A DNA stretch of 64,000 nucleotides from Dichetophora obliterata (lineage: Eukaryota > Arthropoda > Insecta > Diptera > Sciomyzidae): assembly GCA_963920525.1 (NCBI GenBank), contig OY986435.1, positions 299,024,208 through 299,088,207 of the forward strand, written 5' to 3'. Positions 1 through 10,221 of this stretch are shown in pieces; position 1 is the first letter of the stretch, and every line of letters begins with the position of its first letter. A program made the position numbers and the translations under genes. Below the pieces are notes generated by a model. That model had not been told where the DNA came from and ran no database searches. It saw nothing but the letters and a program-made list of their open reading frames with translations.

Positions 1-124
1 CTGTCATTCACAATAGTATATCTATCGGGAGTATGAACACGATAATACGAAAGCTTGATTTTTACGATATGCTTGCAAGCGTCTATCGTGTATCGTAAGG
101 AAATCCATAATAAGGGGGGAGGGG
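1..124 (+). mobile_element. Right end of a TTAA-flanked terminal-repeat element (cut by window start)
   Basis: This stretch is about 85-90 percent identical to 5712-5829, the right end of the element at 3303-5829. It ends in the same ATAAT-plus-G-run terminus and is followed by TTAA at 125-128, as the other copy is followed by TTAA at 5830-5833. The shared block includes the motif ATCGTGTATCGTA. The rest of this copy lies outside the window. The family could be piggyBac-like (4-bp TTAA) or PIF/Harbinger-like (3-bp TTA or TAA); the sequence alone does not decide. Confidence 0.75.
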
Positions 125-145
125 TTAATCTAATTTAATGAGATT

Positions 146-361
146 TTATAGAATTAGATAAATTGTTCTGTGAATGCTTCTTATGTGTCCCATTAAGTTT
201 GACGTATTTCTGGCACTCTTTATATTCTTTTTGCACAAATTACAATTCGCGTTGTTTTCGCTGCGTTTTAAAAAACTTAAAACCACACTTTTTGCAACCA
301 TATCAATTTTTTGGTCAAACTCACTCTTATCTTTTTTCACAATTGAAAAATTTAAATGGCG
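146..361 (-). pseudogene. BED zinc-finger fragment of a hAT-type transposase
   Basis: The minus-strand reading shows a spaced C-x2-C ... H-x4-H pattern (CNLCKKNIKSARNTSNLMGH then IRSIH). It is preceded by a stretch ending SVVLSFLKRSENNANC, as expected for the N-terminal BED finger of hAT transposases. A stop follows the finger almost at once and no RNase-H-like core follows downstream, so this is a decayed N-terminal scrap. Reading further upstream on this strand runs into the inverted repeat at 373-458, which may be the terminus of the same element. A host ZBED-type gene is an alternative, but the truncation and setting favour a transposon relic. Confidence 0.55.
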
Positions 362-372
362 GTTCAATGTAC

Positions 373-458
373 CAGAGATGTCAGTTTTCAAAAAACATCG
401 ACTATTTATACATCGAATGGATAATTTTCGATGCATCGATGTTATTCCGACATCTCTA
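373..458. repeat. Short palindromic repeat, possible hAT terminus or MITE
   Basis: CAGAGATGTC at 373-382 and GACATCTCTA at 449-458 form imperfect inverted ends. The interior is also partly palindromic, with several ATCGATG-type motifs. The CAGAG start resembles hAT termini, and a BED-finger fragment lies directly beside it. No flanking duplication was recognised. Confidence 0.4.
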
Positions 459-504
459 ATGCAGAGCTGCGCTCTAAAACAAAACAAAACGAAATAAGAC
501 ATTT

Positions 505-1174
505 TATTTCTTTGACATGTATATTCTTAAGGAGGTTTAAAAAAACTTCGTAGCGTACTAGTGCATTTATATTCGTATTGTTTGATCATAAAAAAATTAA
601 ACGCACAGATTTCTTAAAATATCGTTCAAATGTTCTCCTATTTTATAATTTTTTGACGTAACATTTTTTCGTTCACCTATGATCCAATCTACCGAAATTT
701 CATACTTTGATGTCTAGGTCAAATTTAGTGCTGACCAGTGGTATCTATTATTTTCATAAAGTGAAAAAATTTAGTCGATCCAAAAATAAAATTTTCTTAT
801 AATAAGATCTTTTATCTTGATATAAGAAACTTTCTTTTTAGAAAAGAGAAAATAAGCACATTTGCCTAAGCAAAAACAAATAATTTTCTAGGCAAGAAAA
901 GAAGTGGCTTTATTTGTATATTTTTTACCAAATTGCAAATGCTTTGACATAAATTTCTTATTGCGATGTAATTGTAATGATTTATCAATGGTATAATATT
1001 GATAAAATTCTTGTACTTGTTACATTTCAGCACAATTTTTTGATTTACGGTTTTTTATTTTCAGCTCATCCCTGCTCGCTCACTCACTCTGTGTCGGTTG
1101 ATTACATAGTGTGACGAAATCGATAAAAAGAAAAAGCACAAACCAAATGTTTAAAAATTCTGAAAGAGGAACAT
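505..1174. other. AT-rich stretch without a recognised gene
   Basis: Nothing recognisable was found on either strand apart from short A/T runs. Reading frames here are short and have no family motif. Confidence 0.5.
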
Positions 1175-1210
1175 ATTGAGAGTTCATCGCACCTGGTCTG
1201 AACTCTCAAT
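1175..1210. repeat. Perfect 12-bp stem hairpin
   Basis: ATTGAGAGTTCA at 1175-1186 and TGAACTCTCAAT at 1199-1210 are exact reverse complements around a 12-base loop. No function is visible; it could be a remnant of a miniature element. Confidence 0.6.
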
Positions 1211-2670
1211 GTCGTCACGGTTTTTTTTCATTTATTTTTAAAGTAGAAGTGTTCGAATTTTATTGTCGACATTCATTGACATTTTACAGCCTTGTGCTTT
1301 GTTGGAAATGAAAAACAAAATCCTTATGTTTTCAGTAGGATTTCTCGTAAAATGAAATTCGATAAAACACAAAATGAAGGGAGTAGCGAATTAAATTCTT
1401 GTATTTTTTTCTATATAAAAAAATAGTGTTTCTATCAATTTTTATTAAATAATGTTCCATAAATGACATGTATTTTTCACAAAAATTATTTGCACGTAAA
1501 AATACCTTTCCATTAAATCAAAGAACATCGAAGTAAGTTAAGAATTTGCCAAAGGGCGGCAATTTTAAACGTTTTTTTTTTCTTCGTCAAACACTGATTC
1601 CCATTTTTATATATGCTACCATACAAAAAGCTCCCATTTTGTTAAATCTAAGCCCAGGCACATACGCAGAGGAGGATTTTAAGGGTAAAAAACCCCCCGA
1701 AATGATTGAATTTCAAAAAGCACCTAGAGAAACTCTCAGCAAAAGATGGCAGCCGTTGTGTGTTTATGATCACGACAAAGATCTTTAGATGACATTAAAC
1801 ATTGGTAAAAAATAAAATGATTTAATTTAAAGCTTTTATTATGAAAAGACTATAAGAGACTTCAAAAATTTTTACGTATATAAAATGAAAAATAATATTC
1901 CAAATAAAATTTTTGTTTGTTTTAAATGTATCTTCTTTTCGTTACAAAATATTTTGGCTGTCATGATAACCGCCAGTGAGCTAAACCATTTTGAAATAAC
2001 CTCCAAAAATCATGTTTTTCCTAAATTTTTTGGCTGGCGTGGTGGTTAAAAAAAATAACAATCGGTCAGAAATAATAGAACTGAAAAAGTTATTCCAAAC
2101 TGCATCAAAAAGTTTTCAATTTTTTGATTTGGGTTAAAGATAATGCTTTTTTTAGTGTAATTTTTTAAAGTTATTTTTAATAAAATTTAAATAACCTTAT
2201 TAATTCTTATGCGATCCTTACTATCAAGATAGCGTTTTGTAAAAATTTTAAGTGCTAGCACTGATTCCTAATTCATAATTGCTTAAGTTGATGCATATAA
2301 AAGCTGAAATATTTATTATAAAATAAACACCTACTGAAAAAATATTGCAAGAAATTAAAAAATATAATAGAATTAATAAAATTATTTGAGTTTTGAAAGT
2401 TTTTGTATGGAAATAAAATAAAAAATTATCAAAAATATGAATGAAAAACAGCATCATTTTTAATCGATTGCAAAAATTTAAAATTTTTTATGCAGATTGA
2501 AATACATTTTCCGGCTTATAATATCTGACAGCTTATTTTTTTTACAACTATTACACCAGCGAATATATTTACGAAAAACATGATTACCGCTAATCCTCGT
2601 TAATCGATTAAGAACGATTTTTATATGTTATTTTTATATATAATAAATAATATTTACGTATCGAACTTAA
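1211..2670. other. AT-rich stretch; one unassigned 80-codon frame
   Basis: There is no recognisable gene. A plus-strand frame at 1546-1788 has a fairly protein-like second half (GTYAEEDFKGKKPPEMIEF), but I cannot assign it to a family. It has no convincing start context and no neighbours that support it, so I do not call it a gene. Confidence 0.4.
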
Positions 2671-2733
2671 GAGCCGCAGCTTCACATCCAAAGAGCCACA
2701 TGTGGCTCGCGAGGCACAGGTTGCCGACCTCTG
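2671..2733 (+). mobile_element. Right terminus of a hAT-type element (GCTCGCGAG family)
   Basis: Read on the minus strand, this is CAGAGGTCGGCAACCTG followed by GCCTCGCGAGCCACATG. This matches the widespread hAT terminal-repeat style in which CAGNGGTCGGCAACC is followed by a GCTCGCGAGCC hairpin. The palindromic core CTCGCGAG is visible at 2706-2713. The matching left end is not in the window, so this is a solo or truncated terminus. It directly abuts a different hAT coding fragment at 2734. Confidence 0.55.
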
Positions 2734-2956
2734 GTCTATTGGCATCCGCTATTTTGATGCAGTCAAAATGATCATTCGCGAAGGATTTCTCGGCTTCGTG
2801 GAATTATTTGCAATGGATGCACACATTATAGCATCCGCAATTCACAAATTTATTTTAAATGAGGGGCTTGATATGTCTGTCGGACAAGGCTGCGATGGAT
2901 TCGCAACAATGGCTGAAAAAAGGAGGTGTGGAGAGTCCTTTAAAATAAAAATTTAA
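2734..2956 (+). pseudogene. hAT transposase fragment, DUF4371/ZMYM-like core
   Basis: The translation contains SIGIRYFD, then IREGFLGFVELF, MDAHIIASAI, NEGLDMSV and GQGCDGFATMAEK in the order typical of the DUF4371 segment of hAT-like transposases. In that family the expected pattern is RYFD, REDFLGF, the middle helix, LD, then GQGYDG. The catalytic-region motif is present as GQGCDG. Only about 70 codons survive. The 5' side is cut off by the terminal repeat ending at 2733, and no C-terminal dimerisation domain follows before the frame closes at 2956. This is a relic with no functional product expected. A host ZMYM-like gene is less likely because of the truncation. Confidence 0.65.
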
Positions 2957-3298
2957 CAAGGCTTTGTATTTTCACTACACCAGCCATCGACTTAATTTAG
3001 TAATTAATGATCTCAATGCTGTCCAACATATAAGAAATACAATTTCAACGATAAAGAACATAATTAGATTTTTTTCGCTAGCCTTGCTTAAGAAGAAAAT
3101 ATGCTCCTAACATATCAATGTTGTCTGAAACTTGCTGGTCGTAAACATATAAAAGCATTGCCGTTTTTAAAGAACATTTTAAAAGCATCGTTAAAGGTTT
3201 AGAAAGACGATGGATATGATTTCAAAATAGATATTTTTGGAATTTGAATCCGATTTTTTGGATATAGTTTCATATATTTAACATATCTCGAGCTATAA
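2957..3298. other. AT-rich stretch without a recognised gene
   Basis: No coding or repeat signal was recognised between the hAT fragment and the TTAA-bounded element. Confidence 0.5.
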
Positions 3299-3361
3299 TT
3301 AACTTACTCCCCTATTACGAATTCATACGATACACGATAAACGCTTGCATTCTGTTATGCG

Positions 3362-4862
3362 TAATGCTACCAACTCATGTTATAAAAAAATAAGTATATT
3401 TGCTTCTTAGAACACTGAAAAGTAAGTATTAGTAAGTATATTTTTTTAAAATAAGTATAAATAAGTATTTTACCTTAGAAAAATAAATTGAATATTTTTT
3501 TGATATAATTCACTAATTTATGTTAAAATCAATAGAACCCAGAATATTCATTAAATATTGTCACACCTTCTTTTTGTTGTCCTTAAAAAGTTTTGTGTAT
3601 GCAATCTGTCTAAAACCAAAAAGTTTTTAGATAAAAAAAACAAAATATTAATATTATATATTTGAAATTCATATATATTTCTAATACATAAAATAGTTTA
3701 AAAACAAACAAAAGCATAACAAAAAGTCAAAAGTTATACGCACTTTCAAAGTAGTTATATAAAAAAAAAATCACATTCAAATGTATACAGAGACCAAAGA
3801 AAAGTTATCATTATTCGCTCTCACTGTCACTGAATTGAAGCGCTACATTAATTTGTTTTTCTTTTTGCTTGAAATCGTATTTGTCTTGGCTGTAAATTTT
3901 ATTTAAGGGTGAATGAAACATATCATTCTAATTGGTCACTTTCAAAATTTTTTTTCTTCATTTTTCAAGAATATTGTTTTAAATTTTTATGAAGATCCGA
4001 GCAGTATAAGTAATTTTTTTCAACCCAAAGCTTACTCTACCTGAACTCATGTTAGAACGAATTTAAAAAATTTTAAGAGCGTTTTTCTCAAAACTACTTT
4101 TTCACGGACACTCCACACTATTTCTCCGGAACCCGTAGGCTCATCCTTATGAAATTTCACCCACGTATTTAACACAAAATTACTTACAAATTAGACTATA
4201 ATCGTGTTAAAAGATTGATATTTACTATATTTTTTTACAAATAACAGCGAAAAAAATTATTTTTTCATTTATTTTGGTTTTTGTTAAAGTTAACAACAAT
4301 TGCTAAAAATAAATATCAATGGTCTATTTTTTAAATAGTTCAATAGTTTAAATAGTTAAATAGTTTAATAACAGTTTTTGTCATATTAAATCTAAAACAT
4401 TTCGGTTTTTTGTTTCAGATAAACAGATGCCGAGATATCGTGTGGGGCCGACCTGCCTCCAAATTATTAAAAAACATTAACTAATCACTTATTTAAACAT
4501 ATCATTCATAGCAAGCTCACGAGAAATTTCCAAAAATAGCCTATTTTTAGCCGACGAACTAGACAACACCCTCAATATATCAGGTTTTGTCTTTAAAAAA
4601 TTGTAAAATTCGACACAGCTGTATTCAATATTATTTTTTTAAAAAAGAATTGACTCCAAGGTTTATATTTTTAAAGCTGTTGATTACAATTTTCAAACTT
4701 TTTTCGATTTTGCAAACAAAAACGTTCAACCGGAACTGAAAAGTAAGCATAATTAAGTATAAATCTTAAAAGTAAGTATACTTATAAGTATGGAATTTTA
4801 GTAAGTATATGAAGCTGAAAATAAGTATGATACTTAATAAGTAAGTATAGTTGGTAACATTA
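3362..4862 (+). mobile_element. hAT-like element with 8-bp target duplication (copy 1)
   Basis: The terminal inverted repeats are TAATGCTACCAACT at the left and AGTTGGTAACATTA at the right, 13 of 14 matching. They are flanked by a perfect 8-bp direct repeat GTTATGCG at 3354-3361 and 4863-4870. Subterminal regions are rich in AAGTAAGTAT motifs at both ends. The 1501-bp interior has no transposase I can read, so it is a non-autonomous or fully decayed element. A second, re-interrupted copy lies at 39565-41464. Compared with that copy, this one carries about 670 extra bases at roughly 3905-4575. Confidence 0.85.
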
Positions 4863-5118
4863 GTTATGCGGTATTACGAACTTTCGTTTGTCGTATTAAA
4901 TCCGACAGTTAGCGTTTATCGTTTATCTGAAAAAAATGGTATTACGAAACGATACGTATCAGATCAGCTGTTCAATTTCATATGCTTGCAAGCGGCTTAA
5001 TATTCTTGTCCGATAGTTGAAATTTTATATAAAATTTTAATCTTTTTCAAAATATTTAATTATTAAAGAGAAAAAAATGAGTTTTTAAAAATATTTGATC
5101 AAAATTAACCGATTTTTC

Positions 5119-5218
5119 AGGCCAAGAGTTGCGATCTCAAAAGTTCAACTGGGACGTCTTACCACTTTAATGGAAGAAAACGCAGATTATACATTTACCG
5201 ATTTATTGATAACGACGT
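5119..5218 (+). pseudogene. Possible Myb/SANT-like (zeste-type) DNA-binding fragment
   Basis: After a splice-acceptor-like TTTTTCAG ending near 5119, one plus frame reads RVAISKVQLGRLTTLMEEN. This resembles the start of zeste-type Myb/SANT domains (R-x-S-K-x-Q-x3-L-x3-M-E-x-N). The frame ends after about 30 codons. Such proteins are the accessory DNA-binding partner of PIF/Harbinger transposases, so the fragment bears on the identity of the surrounding element. It is short, and the call is tentative. Confidence 0.3.
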
Positions 5219-5249
5219 AGTTAAATTGAAATGTTGAAATTAAATAACC

Positions 5250-5528
5250 TCAACAAACTAATTCCACCGTCATGAGCAAATCGCCACCTTCCGTGATGCC
5301 GTTGGTTATTTCGAGTTTCTTGACAATGCCTGCTTTTGGCGACTGCAAGACCATTTCCATCTTAATGAAAGATAGAATCACAAGCGGCTGTCCCTTTTCG
5401 ACTTTGTCACCTTCCTTAACACGAATATCAATGAATGAAACTTCGTTCTTGTTTGCTTTTGAAGTCTTGGGATGAATATGAAGTTCCTTCACAGCTTCTT
5501 TATCGCGAGGTTGGAAGCATCCCTCCAC
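5250..5528 (-). pseudogene. PCB: Pyruvate carboxylase biotinyl-domain fragment
   Basis: Pyruvate carboxylase adds CO2 to pyruvate in mitochondria, using biotin attached to a C-terminal lysine. The minus-strand frame reads RDKEAVKELHIHPK, then IDIRVKEGDKVEKGQPLV, then SFIKMEM, then QSPKAGIVKKLEI and ends near GGDLLMTVEL. This is the order seen in the C-terminal biotin-carboxyl-carrier domain. The biotin-accepting lysine of the usual AMKM motif is kept, but the flanking residues are changed to FIKM. The conserved glycine/proline segment before VIDIR is missing (about seven residues deleted). None of the roughly 1,000 upstream residues are present, and the frame ends at the normal C-terminus. 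It is a non-functional fragment inside the element at 3303-5829. Whether the capture was via RNA or DNA cannot be told from this piece. Confidence 0.8.
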
Positions 5529-5833
5529 TTCCTTCTTTCCACAGCATCTATACGTGTCTCATCGCTTTCTCCACTAATATTGAACGCCGTGGATGTCGTC
5601 GGAAACGTGTTTACATATTTTATTTTTGAACTTTCAAAATATTGAAGTGACTTCAGTTTGAGAATTTCAATTGTTTTTTCTTGAAATCACAGTAAAATGT
5701 AAACAAATATCACTGTCATTCACAATAGTAGATCTATAGAGCGTATGAAAACGATAATACGAAAGCTTGATTTTTACGATACGCTTCCATCGTCTATCGT
5801 GTATCGTATGGAAATCCATAATAGGGGGGTTAA

Positions 5834-7449
5834 TTGGTAACAAAAAAATAAATTTTAACATAAATGATTTTACCTATTTAAAGATATTTAAAATAGAAAA
5901 GATTGTCTGAAACTAAAAAAAAAAAATTTATTCAAAAAACGACTACAAGAAATTTATGTTCGTTCGTTTGCCAATTATTTTTTTGAGTGCGAAATATAAC
6001 TTGTTATGAGCACATAAAAGGAGAAGTTATTTTAAGTTAAACTGTCTTCTGCCAATACTTGACTTTTGTTCATTATGTGCAATATAATAAGTGCTTAGTA
6101 ACCAACCACAAACTAATAACTACATTTTTAATTTTTAAAATTTTTGTATTACTTTACCATACTAAATAACTGCAGATAAGTTAATGCAAGCAATTGTTGT
6201 ACTCTTTATTCGCAATTAAGTTATTTTCATCTCCCACCAAATATTCTCAAACTTTTCCAAAAAACTGAAGGTGAGAAATTATGAACATGCAAATCGAAAT
6301 TCTACAAATACATAATTCATATTTCCATAATATTTCACTGTCATCTAGCCGGCACTTAATGCTATGCAATACCCCATACATTGGCAGTTCTAGTCATATT
6401 AACACTCAGTCCACCTTCTCCTTCTACTCAGCAACTCTAACAAAGGAGCAACATAATTATTGCAATAATCGTAAATAATGGTACGGACAAAATATATAGC
6501 ACCTAGCAACGTTGGAATTGGAGATGGAACGTATAGCATACTCTAAGGACTTGAGTCATCCAAGCATTTAAGCTCTCACAACTTAAGTACGAAAAAATAA
6601 CGAGTATGTGTTAATATGTTCGAATGTATGTGTGTGTGTATGTGTGTGTGTGAAGAGTTTGTTAAATAATAAACGTAGCTAGGGAAAAAAGTGAAGCACG
6701 AAAACTCTGCGATAGGTGTTCCAAACAGGCCAACCCAACCATCGATGCGCATAAAAGGCAAGTTTAACAAGTTCCAAAATATTACAAATGTGCGACATAA
6801 GCTCCTGCATTAAAAGGGTTCAAGAGGCGTAAATGTACATACATATTTGCAAAAACATGCTCACTACTAGTTGGCGAATAGGGTGGACAATGCTAATGTT
6901 AGAGCACCTACTTCATGAGCAATGTGTTTGTTGGTTGCTGGGTTGGCTGGTAGGTTTGTTGGTTGGGTAGCGCAACTGCTTATTAATGGAAAAATTTATG
7001 TAAGCGCACCAGCTGGCCTAAGTTTTATGAGAAACGGTCGCCCCACCGTTCTGGAGTGAAAAAGCAAAAATTTCGAAAACAAAACCAAAAAGAAAACAGC
7101 CGTTTGTGGTCAATGGTAAACATTTGGTGCATAGGTTTGGCAGCTCATAGACACTACACCAGGCCCTTAACAAAGGAAGGGTTTTTGGGGTTAAAACCCC
7201 TATCCACAGTGTTAATTCTGTGAAAAAATTACGGGGAATTTTAAATTTAAAAAGCCCGCTTAAAGATATTGTCAAATTTCTTTTTGTAGCTTAGTTGACC
7301 CAACTGTCCTCTATACTGACGCTGAGTTTGAATTAAATTTGTTTTTTAAACGCATTTTCTCAAATCGATTTCAGTTCGCGCTGTGACTTCTCTTTGATGT
7401 CTTCAATCAATTGAAAACGGTTGCCCCAAAGTGGTAATTTGATTTTTAT
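5834..7449. other. Gene-free stretch with a TG microsatellite
   Basis: No coding family was recognised. A short imperfect (TG)n/(TATG)n microsatellite lies at about 6623-6653, and TTGG-rich simple sequence at about 6927-6970. A 14-base palindrome, GGGGTTAAAACCCC, lies near 7188-7201. Confidence 0.5.
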
Positions 7450-7717
7450 CAGTAGCGGGATTCCCAAACATGTTAACGTTATTTACGTTAACGTTAACTG
7501 GTCTAAGCTACAATTATCGTTAACTCGTATTCCCAAACTAAGCCTAAGCTATTTTTGACGATAACTTTGACAGTTATTTAACAATATCTGTTGCTCGCTT
7601 AACGACGAATTTTTAGCCGTTGTTAACTATAAACATAACAACGTTAAGAAATTTAGTGCCATATTTTTTACTTTATTCGTAAATTTGAGTGGTTTTTTAA
7701 TAAAATAAAAATATTTA

Positions 7718-7933
7718 ATGGCATTTCAATATTTGGCAATGGATGCAGCTGTGTTGGAGAGCGAAATTGAAATGCGCTACAGCGCAAGGGACTGTGCTGA
7801 TCTTCGCCAAATGGACAGCCCCTTTGATTTGGAGCAATCCAAATTTATAAAGCTTTACCACTTGACCCCCGATACAGCTCACAGCCTCATAGGGCTATTT
7901 TGTTCACAGAGAGATAAATTTATCCCCGAGTAA
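7718..7933 (+). pseudogene. HARBI1-like (PIF/Harbinger) transposase N-terminal fragment
   Basis: The frame contains LRQMDSPFDLEQSKFIKLYH then LTPDTAHSLIGLF. This matches the N-terminal helical segment of Harbinger transposases (P-F-x-L-x-D/E-x2-F-x3-Y-x-L-x2-E/D). That segment precedes the DDE nuclease, of which nothing is seen downstream. The ATG at 7718 is preceded by an AT-rich leader. The frame stops at 7933, about 200 bases before the palindromic array. Its position just inside the left terminal repeat and its orientation fit the element. It is broken and cannot encode an active enzyme. Confidence 0.7.
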
Positions 7934-8119
7934 ATTCTATGATTTTTCCAGTTTTTCATTTGTTCACAGTGAGTTAGGCATTTAACTCTTCAGGCTGGAG
8001 ATAAAAATGGTGGCGAGATAGCTTAACCCCAGAAATACTTAACTCGTGAAAACTGGTGAGCTAAGATTTTTAATTCGCTCTCATTTTAATATTTCTTATT
8101 TACTAGGTGTCCAAATATT

Positions 8120-8940
8120 GAAAATACAGATTTTTAAACATAGGGAAGCAGTATTGGGGGTTACTGATTTCGAATCTGGTGTCAGAATTTTAAAATTCAA
8201 GATGTTGCATAAGGTTGCCACCTTAATTTTTTATTTTTACGAATTCGGGGCTGGCGCGAACTAAAGGGTAAAAATAGATCGCTGAATCCGAATCCGTGGC
8301 CAGAATTTCAAAATGATAAAGTTTTCAAATAATAGGGTTGCCACTTTATAATATGTGTTTTTTAGAATTTTAAGCATCATTTAACAGTGTTAGGGAGTCA
8401 CTGATTGCGTATCTAAAGTCAGAATTTTAAAATTCAAGATGGTGAATAGGGTTTTCACCTTAATTTTTTTATTTTTATGAATTCGGAGCTGGTGCGAACT
8501 AAAAGGTAAAAATGGGTCGCTGAATCCGAATCCGTGGTCAGAATTTCAAAATAATAAAATTTTATAATAATAGGGCTGCCACCTAATAATATGTATTTTC
8601 GAAAGTAAAAGCAACACTATCATTTCAAAATTTTATAATTTTGAAATTTTGACCATGGATTTGGATTCAGCGACCCATTTTAGCCATACCATTTTTTTGC
8701 CAGCCGCGAATTCATAAAATTACAAAAAATTAAGGTGGCAACCCTATCCTCAATTTTGAATTTTAAAATTCTGACCTCAGATTCGAAATCAGTGACTTCC
8801 TAACACTGTTCCTAACAATGTTTAAAATTCTTAAAAAAAAATATTATTAGGTTTCAGCCCTATTATTTTAAAACTTTATAATTTTTAAATTCTGACCATG
8901 CATTCGTATTCAGCGACCCATTTTTACCCTTTAGTTCGCG
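8120..8940. repeat. Palindromic array of ~241-bp modules (shared with 22.4-23.6 kb)
   Basis: Each module pairs an A half (TTTCGAATCT ... AGAATTTTAAAATTCAAGATG ... GGTTGCCACCTTAA) with a B half (GGTCGCTGAATCCGAATCCG ... CAGAATTTCAAAAT ... GGGCTGCCACCTAATAATA). Two modules run forward at about 8150-8610. The same modules then return in reverse complement to about 8940, so the block folds back on itself around 8615. Near-identical modules make up the arms of the hobo-like foldback at 22070-23888. No protein is encoded. Confidence 0.8.
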
Positions 8941-9204
8941 CCATCAACGAACGTATTTTTCGATTTTTCTTTCTGATCTAATATTTTTCTTTCAACCCTT
9001 TCCCAAAATTTTGCTATGAAACGCCAGTGCTGTTATATTTTAAAAAATTTTTAACAATATTTACGCTAAATTTTCTAACGGAACTCTTAGCTATTGTTGT
9101 AGCTAAGCCTCGAAAAGAGAATACGGCACACGTTACTGCAAGCTATAAACGTTGTTAGTTAACGTTAGCGATTGAACCACGTTAAGATTTTGGGAATTCC
9201 GCTA

Positions 9205-9694
9205 CAGGTGAATACGGTGATGGATCAATGGTATTTGTTGAGTTTTAAGCCAGAAATTCGTTAACAATGATAGCCTTGCAAAATAGTACGTTACATTACA
9301 AAATCCATAAGTTCTATTTCGAGAAACTGGCATTTTTCAATGAATTTGCTCTCTCAAACGCAGCATAACGCTCAGGTAATATTCCTTACTTACCTGACTA
9401 ACTTTTTCGTAAGAACTTTGTCTTAGTTAATTAATTCCAGCTTCTACTATAAGTAAGGCAATTAAAACTATTGAAGAAATTATGAAAAACTAATTTCTTT
9501 TATCTACTCTTAAATGAACTTTATGAAAAATTTTATAAAAAAATTTTAAATATCTAAAACTAATTTTTTTATCTACTCTTAAAACCGAAAGTTTACCATA
9601 TAAAATGCGGAAAACAAAATCAGTTTATCAATTAAAAATTTTTATGCTTTCGAACCTAATTGGAAAACTTTTTTTAACTGTAGAATATTATGAC
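9205..9694. other. Gene-free spacer
   Basis: Nothing recognisable lies between the Harbinger relic and the hAT relic apart from duplicated short AT-rich words near 9480-9600. Confidence 0.5.
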
Positions 9695-9948
9695 CAGGGA
9701 AGACAATTATATGCAAATGCATATAATATATGCTTTTGCATATTTGGACGTTTTGTTAATAATTTTGCATATTTATAACGATTGTGCTTATTTGTGCATA
9801 TTTTTACATATTTTTAACTTTTCGAACAGATTTTAGCTTGTAATCGGGCAAATTTTGATACTTCCTTCACATCTGGCAACATTGTAATTTCTTTGATATT
9901 ATATATATTTATAAAGAGATATTATATTATATATGTATAAAAAATATT

Positions 9949-10149
9949 TTGTTTAAAAACTCACAGACAATGGATCCATACGCCGAAAGTCTCCTTCCGA
10001 ACGAAGTCCCTTATTTTAAATGGTGCCCAACTACATCCTGCGATGTCGAGCGGTCTTTCTCACAATACCAAACATTGTTGGCTGAAAATCGTAGAAAATT
10101 TCTTTTTGATAATATAAAAATGCATTTAATCGTTCAGAGTAATCGCTGA
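9949..10149 (+). pseudogene. hAT transposase C-terminal (dimerisation-region) fragment
   Basis: The last 45 codons read FKWCPTTSCDVERSFSQYQ then LLAENRRKFLFDNIKMHLI. This is the conserved C-terminal block of hAT transposases (F-x-x-x-P-x-T/S-S-x-D-V-E-R-S-F-S, later R-R-x2-L/F-x2-E/D-N-I/L-K). The block helps hAT transposases oligomerise. It ends in a stop at about the expected distance from that block. The RNase-H-like core is deleted, so no activity is expected. Codons 10-25 are repeated in inverted orientation just after the stop (see 10174-10221). Confidence 0.75.
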
Positions 10150-10221
10150 ATGCAATACACTGTTTTTGCTATAAGCACCATATAAAATAATGGACTTCGT
10201 CCGGAAGGAGACTTTTGGCAT
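9978..10221. repeat. Inverted duplication across the hAT C-terminal fragment
   Basis: About 49 bases at 9978-10027 reappear as reverse complement at 10174-10221 (shared core AGTCTCCTTCCG, then ACGAAGTCC). The two arms bracket the transposase remnant. Confidence 0.7.

Larger units (their letters stand above)
3303..5829 (+). mobile_element. TTAA-bounded terminal-repeat element carrying a pyruvate carboxylase fragment
   Basis: TTAA at 3299-3302 and TTAA at 5830-5833 flank inverted ends. On the left, CCCCTATTACGAATTCATA is followed by CGATACACGATAAACG. On the right, read on the minus strand, CCCCTATTATGG is followed by CATACGATACACGATAGACG. A second right end lies at 1-124. Removing the nested hAT-like insertion (3362-4862 plus its 8-bp duplication) leaves an element of about 1.0 kb with no transposase of its own, so it is non-autonomous. 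Inside it are a Myb/zeste-like scrap (5119-5218) and the biotinyl end of pyruvate carboxylase (5250-5528). A 4-bp TTAA suggests piggyBac-like movement; a 3-bp TTA/TAA would suggest PIF/Harbinger. Confidence 0.65.
7453..9204 (+). mobile_element. PIF/Harbinger-like element relic
   Basis: The ends are inverted: TAGCGGGATTCCCAAA at the left and, read on the minus strand, TAGCGGAATTCCCAAA at the right. A 3-bp direct repeat CAG flanks them (7450-7452 and 9205-9207), as expected for this superfamily. Subterminal AACGTTAACG-type motifs occur at both ends. A HARBI1-like transposase N-terminus (7718-7933) lies just inside the left end. The catalytic part is absent, and most of the interior (8120-8940) is a palindromic repeat array that looks like a later insertion. 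Confidence 0.7.
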
